From DASQHL01 sp963843685 (GTDB lineage Bacteria; Chloroflexota; Dehalococcoidia; DSTF01; JACRBR01): DNA of 64,000 nt. This document shows, one piece after another, positions 45,388-53,861 of this stretch. Within the stretch, counting starts at the first letter, position 1. Each line of letters starts with the position of its first letter. The notes beneath the pieces are model-generated. The model ran no database searches. It was not told the origin of the DNA and saw nothing but the letters and a program-made list of their open reading frames with translations. The position numbers and the translations under genes are program-made. The DNA lies in assembly GCA_963843685.1 (NCBI GenBank), contig CAWJLO010000015.1, positions 12,474 to 76,473 on the forward strand. The letters run 5' to 3'.

Positions 45388-45492
45388 CATCGTCCTCCCC
45401 CGAGGAGACCGGGCCCCCGCCACCCCTCCGGAAGCGATGCCGCGCCGAGGGGATGCCCGATGGCGGACCTGGTCAATGTCCGTCCAACAAAA

Positions 45493-45530
45493 CTCCCCGC
45501 ACCTGGACGCGCCATTCCGGGTGCGGGGAG
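45493..45530 (-). terminator. Strong hairpin followed by TTTTGTT on the minus strand
   Basis: CTCCCCGCACC and GGTGCGGGGAG form a perfect 11-bp stem with a 16-base loop. Read on the minus strand, it is followed by TTTTGTT, an intrinsic-terminator shape. No minus-strand gene ends here, so it could be an orphan terminator, the end of an antisense RNA, or a stem in the leader of the downstream gene. Confidence 0.5.
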
Positions 45531-45664
45531 GGACGGATGTTCATCACGTCGGCCCACGTCTCCGCCTGATCGGTCAGAATGACGTGTCTGCGCTCCCGCG
45601 CGGTGCGTCCGAACTTCCGCGCCGCGCACGTGCCTCGAGGCGTCCCTTCGGAGAGGATCCGCTC

Positions 45665-46048
45665 GTGCCGGCAAAGTCCTCCGCAACGCCGCCGTTCGAC
45701 CCGGTGCTCGCCGCCGAAGACTACTGCTACTTGACGACGACGGGCCGCGTGACGGGCAAGCCGCACACCGTCGAGATCTGGTTCGGCACGGCAGGTCACA
45801 CGATCTACGTGCTCGCGGGCGGCCGCTACAACGCCGACTTCGTGAAGAACGCGATGCGTGCGCCCGACGTGCCGGTCCGCTTCGGCAAGCGGAGGCGCGT
45901 GTACGGCAGCCGCGCCCGCGTGGTCCGCAAGCGCGCGGAGGACGCGCTCGCCCGGCGGCTGCTGCTGGAGAAATACAGCCCGCGATACGACGATCTGGAC
46001 GAATGGGGGCGGGACGCACTTCCCGTCGCCTTCGACCTCGAGGTGTGA
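45665..46048 (+). CDS. Deazaflavin-dependent / nitroreductase-like (DUF385) protein
   Basis: A 127-residue small flavin/F420-type protein. YLTTTGRVTGKPHTVEIWF near residue 22 is the conserved T-GR-x-TG-x-x-H segment, and AGGRYNADFVKNAMRAPDVPVRFG near 48 is the second block. It probably reduces a quinone-like or other conjugated substrate using a deazaflavin. GTG 45665 is chosen because it follows GAGAGG and excludes an upstream stretch (from 45437) that has no family similarity and includes the hairpin. A perfect 18-base palindrome lies just past its stop. Confidence 0.8.
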   Translation: MPAKSSATPPFDPVLAAEDYCYLTTTGRVTGKPHTVEIWFGTAGHTIYVLAGGRYNADFVKNAMRAPDVPVRFGKRRRVYGSRARVVRKRAEDALARRLLLEKYSPRYDDLDEWGRDALPVAFDLEV

Positions 46049-46050
46049 GC

Positions 46051-46068
46051 CGGTCCGCCGGCGGACCG
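46051..46068 (+). terminator. 18-base palindrome CGGTCCGCCGGCGGACCG
   Basis: A perfect palindrome 3 bases after the DUF385 stop, flanked by a second pairing GAGCC/GGCTC. It is a likely terminator stem. Confidence 0.55.
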
Positions 46069-46174
46069 TTCGGCTCTACCCTGTGAAGATGCGCGGTAGT
46101 AGGATCAGAGCCGCGAGCGTACCGCCGCCCGACGGGCGCCACGCGCTGTTCCCCGCATCAAAGGAGCTTCCGCC

Positions 46175-47428
46175 ATGCGCATGAACGTACAGCCCATCCC
46201 GACGATCAACGAACGGATCAACGAGATCCGGTCGCTGACGGCGTCCATCGTCAACCACGAGATCCTGCCCAACGAGAACATGCTCTGGGCGTGGCGCACG
46301 GACGGCCGTTTCACGGAGGCGGAGATCCAGGAGTCGCGCGCCAAGCGTGAGGACATCAAGCGCAAGGTGAAGGAAGCCGGCCTGTGGGCGCCACACCTGC
46401 CGCCCGAGTACGGCGGCTCTGGCCTCAACTTCCTGGAGCACGCGTACATGAACGAGGTGCTGGCGTACGCCGTGGGCGCCGCATCGCTGTTCGGCGTCGT
46501 GGCGCCGAACTCCGGCAACCAGCAGATCCTGCTGAAGTACGGCACGGAGGAGCAGAGGAAGAAGTGGCTCATCCCCCTCATCGAAGGGAAGATGGAGTCG
46601 GGCTTCTCGATGACCGAGCCGGACAACGCGGGATCGGATCCCCGATCGATCAAGACCACGGCGCGCCGCGACGGCGACGAGTGGGTGATCAACGGGCACA
46701 AGTGGTTCACGTCGAACGGCAAGCGCGCCGACTTCTTCATCGTGATGTGCCGCACCGAGGACCCGGACGGGCCGGCGGACCGCAACGGCAAGATGACGCA
46801 GATCATCGTCCCCAAGGAGACGCCGGGCGTAAACGTGCTCCGCGGCGTCCCGATCTGGGGCAACGCGGAGAGCGACCACTGCGAGATCATCTACGACAAC
46901 GTCCGCGTGCCGGTCACCAACCAGCTGGGGGCAACGGGCACTGGCCACGCCGCGGCGCAGGACCGCCTGGGCGCCGGCCGCATCTACCACTGCATGAACT
47001 CGATCGGCCAGATGTGGCGCGCCTTCGACCTGATGGTGGAGCGGACGATGACGCGCGAAGTCCACGGCGGCAAGCTCGAAACGAAGCAGTTCATGCAGGG
47101 ATTCATCGCCGACTCGTACATCGACATCCAGGCCGCGCGCCTGATGACGATCCACGCGGCGGAGAAGATCGAGTCGGGCAACGACCCGCGCACGGACATC
47201 TCGGCGATCAAGATCTTCGTGCCTGCGGCCTACGAGCGCGTCGTCGACCGGGCGATCCAGGTGTGGGGCGCCGCGGGCGTCTCCGGCGACCTGCCGCTCG
47301 CCGGCATGTTCCACGGCGCGCGCACGCTTCGTATCGCGGACGGCCCGGACGAGGTGCACAAGATCCTCATTGCCAAGAACGTGCTTGCCCGGTACCACAG
47401 TGGCCAGAGCTGGGACTTCGGGAACTGA
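46175..47428 (+). CDS. Acyl-CoA dehydrogenase family protein (stand-alone)
   Basis: A 417-residue FAD-dependent acyl-CoA dehydrogenase-like protein. HLPPEYGGSGLNFLEH is in the N-terminal domain, FSMTEPDNAGSDPRSI is the FAD/substrate loop, and HKWFTSNGKRADF the middle domain. The C-terminus has VWGAAGVSGDLPLAGMFHGARTLRIADGPDEVH, where ADGPDEVH resembles the end motif of many ACADs. It is more distant from the five tandem ACADs at 55-61 kb than they are from each other. ATG 46175 follows AAAGGAG. It probably oxidises an acyl-CoA to the enoyl-CoA. The substrate is unknown. Confidence 0.9.
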   Translation: MRMNVQPIPTINERINEIRSLTASIVNHEILPNENMLWAWRTDGRFTEAEIQESRAKREDIKRKVKEAGLWAPHLPPEYGGSGLNFLEHAYMNEVLAYAVGAASLFGVVAPNSGNQQILLKYGTEEQRKKWLIPLIEGKMESGFSMTEPDNAGSDPRSIKTTARRDGDEWVINGHKWFTSNGKRADFFIVMCRTEDPDGPADRNGKMTQIIVPKETPGVNVLRGVPIWGNAESDHCEIIYDNVRVPVTNQLGATGTGHAAAQDRLGAGRIYHCMNSIGQMWRAFDLMVERTMTREVHGGKLETKQFMQGFIADSYIDIQAARLMTIHAAEKIESGNDPRTDISAIKIFVPAAYERVVDRAIQVWGAAGVSGDLPLAGMFHGARTLRIADGPDEVHKILIAKNVLARYHSGQSWDFGN

Positions 47429-47467
47429 GCTGGCCGCCGATCGTCGGCGGGGTCGATATCGATGAAG

Positions 47468-47498
47468 AGGGGCCGTGGCTGATTCAGCCACGGCCCCT
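47468..47498. terminator. Near-perfect bidirectional hairpin
   Basis: AGGGGCCGTGGCTGA and TCAGCCACGGCCCCT pair fully around a single central T (effective loop about 5 bases) between the convergent ACAD and lipoprotein genes. Confidence 0.7.
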
Positions 47499-47530
47499 GG
47501 CGCGTCATGCGCGATCAGCATCCGACGCGA

Positions 47531-48481
47531 TTAGTAGTGGTGGATCTCGCCGAGTTGCACCACCTCGAACGCCGTCCCCGGCACGGTCTTCAGTTGGTTG
47601 AGGTCTTCGTCGTCCCAGCGCGGGTCCGACGCGCCGGTGATGAACCAGCTCGAGCCCTGATCGGCCACGATCATCCCGTACTTCTTCAGCGCAGTCAGGA
47701 TTACGAGGGACTCGCCGTGATAAGGCGAGAGGTCGAAGTCGGCGCGCAGGCGAAGCTTGGTGCCGTACGGCGGCGTGTTGGGGTCATTGCTGGTGCCGTA
47801 GTGGGTGGCCGGGTGCACCCAGGCCTTCTGCACCGTGCCGACGGTGACGCGGACGGCGTGGTCGATCTCGCCGGCCTGCACTTCGTCGTATCGCACGAGG
47901 CCCGGGAGGATGGGCAGGCCCGCGGCGTCGGCCGAAGTCCAGCGGTCGGGCCGCAGCGCGTTGGAGCTGAGGTCGAACACAGCGCCCGAACTCGCGTCCC
48001 AGCCGCTCGACGTCGGGTGGGCGTTGTACATCTCGTAGAGCTTGCAGGAGCCCTGTTGCAGCGCCAGCACGTGTGCATCACCCTCGCCGTTGCCTTCGAT
48101 CGGCGCGTTGAGCGGGATCGGGTACGGCCCGGGGTCGCTCTCGTCGCCGTAGTCGGTGAAGTTGATGTTCGTCATCGGCTGGTCCGCCGGCACGACGATG
48201 TACGGGATCCCGTATGCGCCGCCGCCTCCGAAATCGGCGTGCAGGTGGCCGTTGCCGCCGCTGTGCATGATGCTGGCGACGTAGTTCGCCGAATTGGGAT
48301 CGACGGGCATGTGCGAGATGTCCTGGTTCCACGAGTTGTCCGCGGGAAACACGGCGCAGCCGGCGATCATCGCCTGCTTGCAGCTGACCAAGCTGCCGGC
48401 GATGAGCGAGAACGCGAGCGCGCCGCCGAGCGCGCGGAACGGATGCCGCAACAGAGTGCGCCGCATCGTGATGCGCATCAT
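47531..48481 (-). CDS. Secreted lipoprotein of unknown function
   Basis: A 316-residue exported protein. The signal peptide ends SLVSC (lipobox cysteine at ~34). The body carries CAVFPADNSWNQDIS, then HLHADFGGGGAYGIPYIVVP and GDAHVLALQQG, then a C-terminal domain with WDDEDLNQLKT. Repeated conserved Asp, His and Trp blocks look like a beta-rich enzyme or binding domain of environmental bacteria, but I do not recognise a named family. ATG 48481 is chosen because AAAGG lies 9 bases upstream. The adjacent ATG 48478 is possible. Confidence 0.65.
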   Translation of the reverse strand: MMRITMRRTLLRHPFRALGGALAFSLIAGSLVSCKQAMIAGCAVFPADNSWNQDISHMPVDPNSANYVASIMHSGGNGHLHADFGGGGAYGIPYIVVPADQPMTNINFTDYGDESDPGPYPIPLNAPIEGNGEGDAHVLALQQGSCKLYEMYNAHPTSSGWDASSGAVFDLSSNALRPDRWTSADAAGLPILPGLVRYDEVQAGEIDHAVRVTVGTVQKAWVHPATHYGTSNDPNTPPYGTKLRLRADFDLSPYHGESLVILTALKKYGMIVADQGSSWFITGASDPRWDDEDLNQLKTVPGTAFEVVQLGEIHHY

Positions 48482-48602
48482 TTGGGATTGCCTTTCATTC
48501 GGTGACGGGGCGCGCACGAGGGCACTTGGCCGTTCACCACTGACCCGTCAATATTCTCGGCATGGCAAGCGGCAGCCCGTTGTGATTTGAGGGAGACGAA
48601 CA

Positions 48603-49862
48603 TTGACCACGTGGTTCGATACGGCGCGATTCGGCATGTTCGTGCACTGGGGTCACAGCAGTCAGCGCGGCATCGAGCTGTCATGGCCGCTCGCCGGCGG
48701 CGTCGGGGCGCTGCCGGGGGCACAGAACGTCCCTGTCGACGAGTATCACGCGACGGCCGCGACCTTCGACCCGCAGCGCTACGACCCGCGCGCCTGGGCA
48801 GCGATGGCAAAGCGGCTTGGCATGCAGTACGCCGTCTTCACCGCGAAGCACCACGACGGCTACGCCATGTACGACACCAAGCTGTCCGAATTCTCGGTGA
48901 TGCACTCTCCGGTGAGGCGCGACCTCTTCCGTGAGTTCGCCGACGCCATGAGGGCGGCGGGCATCCGCGTGGGCCTCTACTTCTCGCTCATCGACTGGCA
49001 CCATCCCGACTACCCGGCGTTTATCGATGCCGACAAGCCGTACGTGCTGGGGAAGACGGCGCGGCAGCCGACCGAGGCGCAGTGGGCGCGTTTCTCGGAG
49101 TTCATGTTCGGCCAGGTGCGCGAACTGCTGACGAACTACGGCGAGATCTCCGTCATCTGGTTCGACGGCGGCTGGGAGCGGACGATTCCGCAGTGGCGCT
49201 CGCAGGAGCTCGAGAAGATGGTCCGCGAGCTGCAGCCCGGCATCCTTATCAACGATCGCCTCCCCGGCGTCGGCGACTACGTGACGCCCGAGCAGTTCGT
49301 GCCGCCGCAGCCGCTCCCGCGGCCGTGGGAGACGTGCATGACGATCAATGAGTCGTGGGGGTACAACCCGTCCGATACCCGCTACAAGTCGGCGCGCCAG
49401 ATCATCCACACGCTGTGCGAGGTGGCGGGACGCGGGGGGAACCTGCTGCTGAACGTCGGCCCGAAGGGGGACGGCGAGCTGCCGCAGGAGCTGACGGAGC
49501 GCCTTGCCATCGTCGAGGCGTGGATGGGGCGCAACGGCGAGAGCATTACGGGCACGACGCCGGCGCTCGAGCCGTGGCAGTTCTACGGCCCGGCGACCCG
49601 CCGCGGCGACCGCCTCTACCTGCATCTGCTGATGCGGCCGTACGACACCGTCACCCTCCGCGGCGCCCGGATCAGGAAGGTGCAGTCGGTCCGTACGCTG
49701 GGCACCGAGATGGACCTGAAGTTTCGTACACGAGCTTCGATCATCGATACGCTGTACAATCCCGACCCCCGAGGCGAGCTGACAATCGCAGTCCCGGAGG
49801 ACGCGCTCGATCCGGACGCGACGGTACTTGCGGTGGACTTCGAGGAGGGATCGCTGGCATAG
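48603..49862 (+). CDS. Alpha-L-fucosidase, GH29
   Basis: A 419-residue glycoside hydrolase of family 29. FGMFVHWGHSS near residue 11 and AVFTAKHHDGYAMYDT near 79 form the catalytic pocket. The nucleophile is D188 in VIWFDGGWER. Downstream NLLLNVGPKGDGELPQ is the usual GH29 boundary. It removes terminal alpha-L-fucose. There is no signal peptide, so it acts in the cytoplasm or needs another export route. The length is that of a single catalytic domain without extra carbohydrate modules. TTG 48603 follows GAGGGAG. Confidence 0.93.
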   Translation: MTTWFDTARFGMFVHWGHSSQRGIELSWPLAGGVGALPGAQNVPVDEYHATAATFDPQRYDPRAWAAMAKRLGMQYAVFTAKHHDGYAMYDTKLSEFSVMHSPVRRDLFREFADAMRAAGIRVGLYFSLIDWHHPDYPAFIDADKPYVLGKTARQPTEAQWARFSEFMFGQVRELLTNYGEISVIWFDGGWERTIPQWRSQELEKMVRELQPGILINDRLPGVGDYVTPEQFVPPQPLPRPWETCMTINESWGYNPSDTRYKSARQIIHTLCEVAGRGGNLLLNVGPKGDGELPQELTERLAIVEAWMGRNGESITGTTPALEPWQFYGPATRRGDRLYLHLLMRPYDTVTLRGARIRKVQSVRTLGTEMDLKFRTRASIIDTLYNPDPRGELTIAVPEDALDPDATVLAVDFEEGSLA

Positions 49863-50042
49863 GCTGTCGGGCATCGAGGGTGCCGCGGGGGAGCCCTGCG
49901 GGCGTCGATTCGATTTGAATTCGGTTCAGATAGCTTCGGGCTTAAGGCTCGAGGCGGAGTTAGGGCTTCGCGAGCCTCACTCCGTCGCCGATACTCCCGA
50001 GAACGCCGGCCTGCCCCGGGCAGGTTCGGATGGAGGGAATCG

Positions 50043-50648
50043 GTGGGCCCAAACTGGTTGCGCGTCCTGGTTATCGGGGTGCTGGCTGCCATTGTGGTCG
50101 CTTGCGGCAGCGGCGGCGACAACGCGGCGAGCACGGCAACCCCGACGCCGGCGGAAAACTACGCTCCTACGGGCAAGGTCGAGGTGGACCACCTCATCAA
50201 CGCCGCGCTCCAGGTCGACACCATCGAGATGGCCGCACTGACCGGGTACCAGAAGGTGCCGTGCACGAGGTCCGGCGCGTCATATCCTGGCGCGCCGCCT
50301 GCGTGCCGGGAGAACGAGCAAGAAGGCGCCGAGGTCGAGGTGCTTCCGTCGACGAGCTGCGACTTCGCGTGGGTGAGGCCGGAGCAGGTGCCGGACCTCT
50401 ATCAGTCGGTGCTGGGAACGGCGCCTCAGCTCAACAGTGTGTATTCCTTGAATCCCGGCCTGTTCTCGTTTGCCGCCGGCGAGGTCATCGTGTTGCAGAC
50501 CGGGACGCGCAGTGACGGCTCTCCGTCGGGCGTGGCGTTCTACGTGAAGGACGGGCGCATCGTCAGGGCGCAGACGGGCTGTCGCAGCTTCCAGGAATTG
50601 ACCGACCCGGGCCTGGTGCAATCCTTCATCGTCGCCCCACCTCCCTGA
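50043..50648 (+). CDS. Lipoprotein of unknown function
   Basis: A 201-residue exported protein starting at GTG 50043. The signal peptide ends VVACGSGG (lipobox Cys ~21), followed by a short TATPTP linker. Two Cys pairs (KVPCTRSG with PACREN, and TSCDF with TGCRSF) suggest disulphides in an extracytoplasmic domain. No family recognised. The Thr/Pro linker resembles that of the lipoprotein at 24624. The upstream 180 bases lack an obvious gene. Confidence 0.65.
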   Translation: MGPNWLRVLVIGVLAAIVVACGSGGDNAASTATPTPAENYAPTGKVEVDHLINAALQVDTIEMAALTGYQKVPCTRSGASYPGAPPACRENEQEGAEVEVLPSTSCDFAWVRPEQVPDLYQSVLGTAPQLNSVYSLNPGLFSFAAGEVIVLQTGTRSDGSPSGVAFYVKDGRIVRAQTGCRSFQELTDPGLVQSFIVAPPP

Positions 50649-50836
50649 GTCCGACCTATCGATCTCTTGTAGGAAGATCCTGCGGTGTGAGGGTCGTGTC
50701 ACCTCGCGTCACGGCCGGATGGATGATGACGTCGGCGATCGCGGAGTAGTCACGCATCACCGTCTGCCGGTACCCCATCACCCACGTGTTCGCGGACCGA
50801 TTTGAAACGGCACATCGCTCATACGACCTGCCGTTG

Positions 50837-50842
50837 TATAAT
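50837..50842 (+). promoter_or_regulatory. Consensus TATAAT -10 box upstream of the split dikinase operon
   Basis: An exact TATAAT, 51 bases upstream of the ATG at 50894. No consensus -35 lies at the right distance (TTGAAA at 50802 is too far). It probably drives the two-gene dikinase operon. Nothing else is seen in 50649-50893. Confidence 0.5.
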
Positions 50843-50893
50843 CCGCGCTACGCCAGCCCCGAGTGCGGCCCAGACCTACAGAGAGGAACTGCG

Positions 50894-52534
50894 ATGACCA
50901 CCGCCAACAGCGCGACGGAGCTTCGGTTTGAGCCCCCTGGGCCCGGACCCTGGGAACAGGATCCCGTCCACTTCCCGCGGCCGGTTACGCGCTACTTTCA
51001 GGAGACTCATCCCGCGGGCTGCAAGAAGGGCACGAACGACTTCGCTCGCTACTACGGCATGCTCATCGATGGGCTTCAGATGGAGTACGTCAACGGGTTC
51101 GCCTACAACCAGATGATGCCGGCACCGGATGCCGAGATCCCGGAGCGATTCCAACGGGCCGAGGAGGTCTACCAGAAGAAGCTGTGGCGTGAGCAGCTGC
51201 GCGACTGGGACGAGAACCGCCGGCCGGCTTCGATCGCCGCGCACCGGGAGTTGCAGGCGGTCGATCCCGATGCTCTGTCCGACGACGAGCTTGTCGCCTA
51301 TCTCAAGCGCTGCCGCGATCACCATGCCGCGATGATGGCGCAGCACATGCGGTTCACGGCCGCTGCCATCCTGCCAACCGGCGACTTCCTGGCCCACGTC
51401 ATGCAGTGGACAGGACTCCAGCCTGCCGAACTGCTCGGCCTGATGCGCGGGGCGGCGCCGGTCTCCGCCGGCGGCTCGGACGAACACGAGCGCCTGAAGG
51501 CCGCCTTCGAGAAGGACCCCGCCGCCAGGGCCGCCCTTGCCTCGGATGCCGATCCGGCGCAGGTGCTCGAGACACTGCGCTCGCTGAGCGGGGAGGCTGG
51601 CGGGGCCGTCACGGGCTACCTGGACCTGGTGGGCAACCGGCTGCTCGACGGGTTCGACATCTGCGAACCGTCCGCGCTCGAGATGCCGGATGCGCTGCTC
51701 CGGGCGATCCGGATCGCGGTCTCGGGAGAGGCACAGGGCGCGTCCGATATCGACGATCGGATCGGCGCCGTGCGCGCGCAGGTGCCGGCGGAGCACCAGT
51801 CGGAGTTCGACGAGTTGCTCGGGGAGGCCCGGCTGACGTACCGGCTCCGCGACGAGCGTGGCATCTACAGCGACATCTGGGCCTCGGGCATCATGCGGCG
51901 CGCCGCACTCGCCGCAGGACGCAGGGTCGCCGGCCGCGGACGTATCGCAACCGCAGAGCAGATGCTGGACGCGGGCCTCGATGAAATGTGCGCGCTGGTG
52001 GCGGGCACAGGCGGCCCGTCCGCGGAAGAGCTCGCGAAGCGAGCTGAGTATCGGACGTCGCATTCTGCCAAGGAGGCGCCGCCGACGCTTGGCCCGCCGG
52101 CTCCACCGCCGCCGGACCTGGCCGCGTTGCCGCCGGCCGTCGGGAGGCTGATGAGCGCGACGTTCCTCGCGATGGGCCAGGTGTTCGGGAGCTCCCAGGT
52201 CGAGAACGAAGAGAAGACGCTCTTCGGATTGGCGGCCAGCAAGGGCGTGTACGAGGGCCCGGCGCGCCGAGTCGCGGGCCCGTCGGAGTTTGGCCGCATC
52301 GTGAAGGGCGACGTGCTCGTGACGGAGTCGACCACCGAGGCGTTCAACATCCTGCTGCCGCTCCTTGGCGCGATCGTGACGGATAACGGCGGCCTGCTGT
52401 CTCACTCCGCGATCGTCGCGCGCGAGTACGGCATCCCCGGCGTGGTGGGGACGCGCGAGGGGACGGAACTCATCGCAGACGGAGTGCGGGTTCGGGTCGA
52501 CGGGGATGCCGGCGAAGTCACGGTGCTTGGGTGA
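50894..52534 (+). CDS. PEP-synthase/phenylphosphate-synthase-like subunit with phosphohistidine swivel domain
   Basis: A 546-residue protein. The C-terminal ~90 residues are a PEP-utilizing mobile (swivel) domain, with TDNGGLLSHSAIVAREYGIPG carrying the phosphohistidine H504. The preceding ~400 residues are helical and match no catalytic domain that I recognise. This layout is that of the alpha subunit of phenylphosphate synthase (central PEP-synthase-like part) or of rifampicin phosphotransferase split in two. The partner ATP-grasp subunit is encoded 4 bases overlapping downstream. ATG 50894 follows GAGAGGA. Its substrate is unknown. Confidence 0.82.
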   Translation: MTTANSATELRFEPPGPGPWEQDPVHFPRPVTRYFQETHPAGCKKGTNDFARYYGMLIDGLQMEYVNGFAYNQMMPAPDAEIPERFQRAEEVYQKKLWREQLRDWDENRRPASIAAHRELQAVDPDALSDDELVAYLKRCRDHHAAMMAQHMRFTAAAILPTGDFLAHVMQWTGLQPAELLGLMRGAAPVSAGGSDEHERLKAAFEKDPAARAALASDADPAQVLETLRSLSGEAGGAVTGYLDLVGNRLLDGFDICEPSALEMPDALLRAIRIAVSGEAQGASDIDDRIGAVRAQVPAEHQSEFDELLGEARLTYRLRDERGIYSDIWASGIMRRAALAAGRRVAGRGRIATAEQMLDAGLDEMCALVAGTGGPSAEELAKRAEYRTSHSAKEAPPTLGPPAPPPPDLAALPPAVGRLMSATFLAMGQVFGSSQVENEEKTLFGLAASKGVYEGPARRVAGPSEFGRIVKGDVLVTESTTEAFNILLPLLGAIVTDNGGLLSHSAIVAREYGIPGVVGTREGTELIADGVRVRVDGDAGEVTVLG

Positions 52535-53781
52535 AGTCCGTCGTCCCTTTCGCCCGGGCGCGCGAGACAGCTCTGTACGGTTCGAAGGCGGTGGGCCTGG
52601 GCGAGGCTGCTCGCGAGGGCCTGCCCGTTCCGCCGGGGGTGGCGCTCTCGGGTGACCTGGTGGAAGCGGTCGCGTCAAGCGATGAGCGGGCGATGGCGAA
52701 GCTCGCGAAAGCGATCGCACCGTTGCAACCGCCGTTCGCCGTACGCTCGTCCGCCGTCGACGAAGATGGTGCCGCGGCCAGCTTCGCGGGCCAGCATCTG
52801 ACGATGCTGAATGTCCACTCGGCCACCGACGTGCCGTCGGCCGTGCGCGACGTCTGGTGGTCGGCGAACTCGGACTCGGCGATCACGTACCGGCAGCGTG
52901 TCGGCCTCTTTACGCGCCCGAGCGTCGGTGTGGTGGTCCAGACGCTGCTCAATCCCGAAGTCGCCGGCGTCATGTTCACGGAGAACCCCGTGAGCGGGGC
53001 GGACGAGCGCCTCATCGAGGCGAGCTGGGGACTGGGGGAGGCCGTCGTGGCGGGCCTCGTCGTACCGGACGACTTCCGCCTGGACCGCTCCGGTCGCGTG
53101 CTCGAGCGCAAGGCTGGTCGCAAGCGCATTGCCGTCCGCTCACTGCCGACGGGGGGAACCATCGAGGAACAGGTGCCGCCCGCCAAGATGACGGAGCTCT
53201 GCCTCAACGATGCCCAGCTTGCGGCGTTGAGCGAACTCGCCCTCCGCTGCGAGCAGGTGTACGGTCCGCGTCGCGACATCGAGTGGGCGTTCCAGGGCGG
53301 CACGCTCTATCTGCTCCAGTGTCGCGCGGTGACCACGGGCGAACCGCGCGCGGACGCGCCGGCCGGACCACCGCCCCGCGACCCCGCCGCGGCGCTCCAG
53401 CGCGTGCAGCTCTTCGCCGAGATGGACCGAAAGCAGGCGGCGCAGATCGCGCGCATCGTGAAGGAGCGGCACTTCACCAAGGGCGAGACAGTCATCATGG
53501 AGGGCTCAGGCGCCGCCTCGTTCTTCCTCATCGAAACCGGGGAGGTGACCGTTTCCGTGAAGGGCGAAAAGCGCGCCACCCTCGGACCTGGCGACTATTT
53601 CGGCGAGCTCGCGTTGATCGACGGCGGACCCCGCTCGGCGACCGTGACGGCTGACACCGACCTGGTCTGCTATGGGCTCACATTCTGGGAGTTCCGTCCG
53701 ATGGTCGAGGGCAACGGCGCCATCGCGTGGAAGCTGCTGCAGGCGCTGGCCAAGCGGCTGCGGTCGGCGGAACCGGCCTAG
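52531..53781 (+). CDS. PEP/pyruvate-dikinase ATP-grasp subunit fused to a cyclic-nucleotide-binding domain
   Basis: A 416-residue protein. The N-terminal ~280 residues are the ATP-grasp domain of PEP synthase/PPDK: FAVRSSAVDEDGAAASFAGQH near residue 69, then QTLLNPEVAGVMFTENPVSG near 140, then DIEWAFQGGTLYLLQCR near 250. After a Pro/Ala linker comes a cNMP-binding domain (HFTKGETVIMEGSGA, then GDYFGELALIDGGPRSATV, whose Arg contacts the phosphate). GTG 52531 overlaps the partner gene stop as GTGA. It should phosphorylate the swivel histidine of the partner using ATP, controlled by a cyclic nucleotide. Confidence 0.85.
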   Translation: MKSVVPFARARETALYGSKAVGLGEAAREGLPVPPGVALSGDLVEAVASSDERAMAKLAKAIAPLQPPFAVRSSAVDEDGAAASFAGQHLTMLNVHSATDVPSAVRDVWWSANSDSAITYRQRVGLFTRPSVGVVVQTLLNPEVAGVMFTENPVSGADERLIEASWGLGEAVVAGLVVPDDFRLDRSGRVLERKAGRKRIAVRSLPTGGTIEEQVPPAKMTELCLNDAQLAALSELALRCEQVYGPRRDIEWAFQGGTLYLLQCRAVTTGEPRADAPAGPPPRDPAAALQRVQLFAEMDRKQAAQIARIVKERHFTKGETVIMEGSGAASFFLIETGEVTVSVKGEKRATLGPGDYFGELALIDGGPRSATVTADTDLVCYGLTFWEFRPMVEGNGAIAWKLLQALAKRLRSAEPA

Positions 53782-53861
53782 GTTACTGGCCATAACGAGA
53801 GTGCGGGACGCTACCGGCAGCGCCTTGCCGCGCGCGCTTCGCACTCCGTACCCTGCGCACC

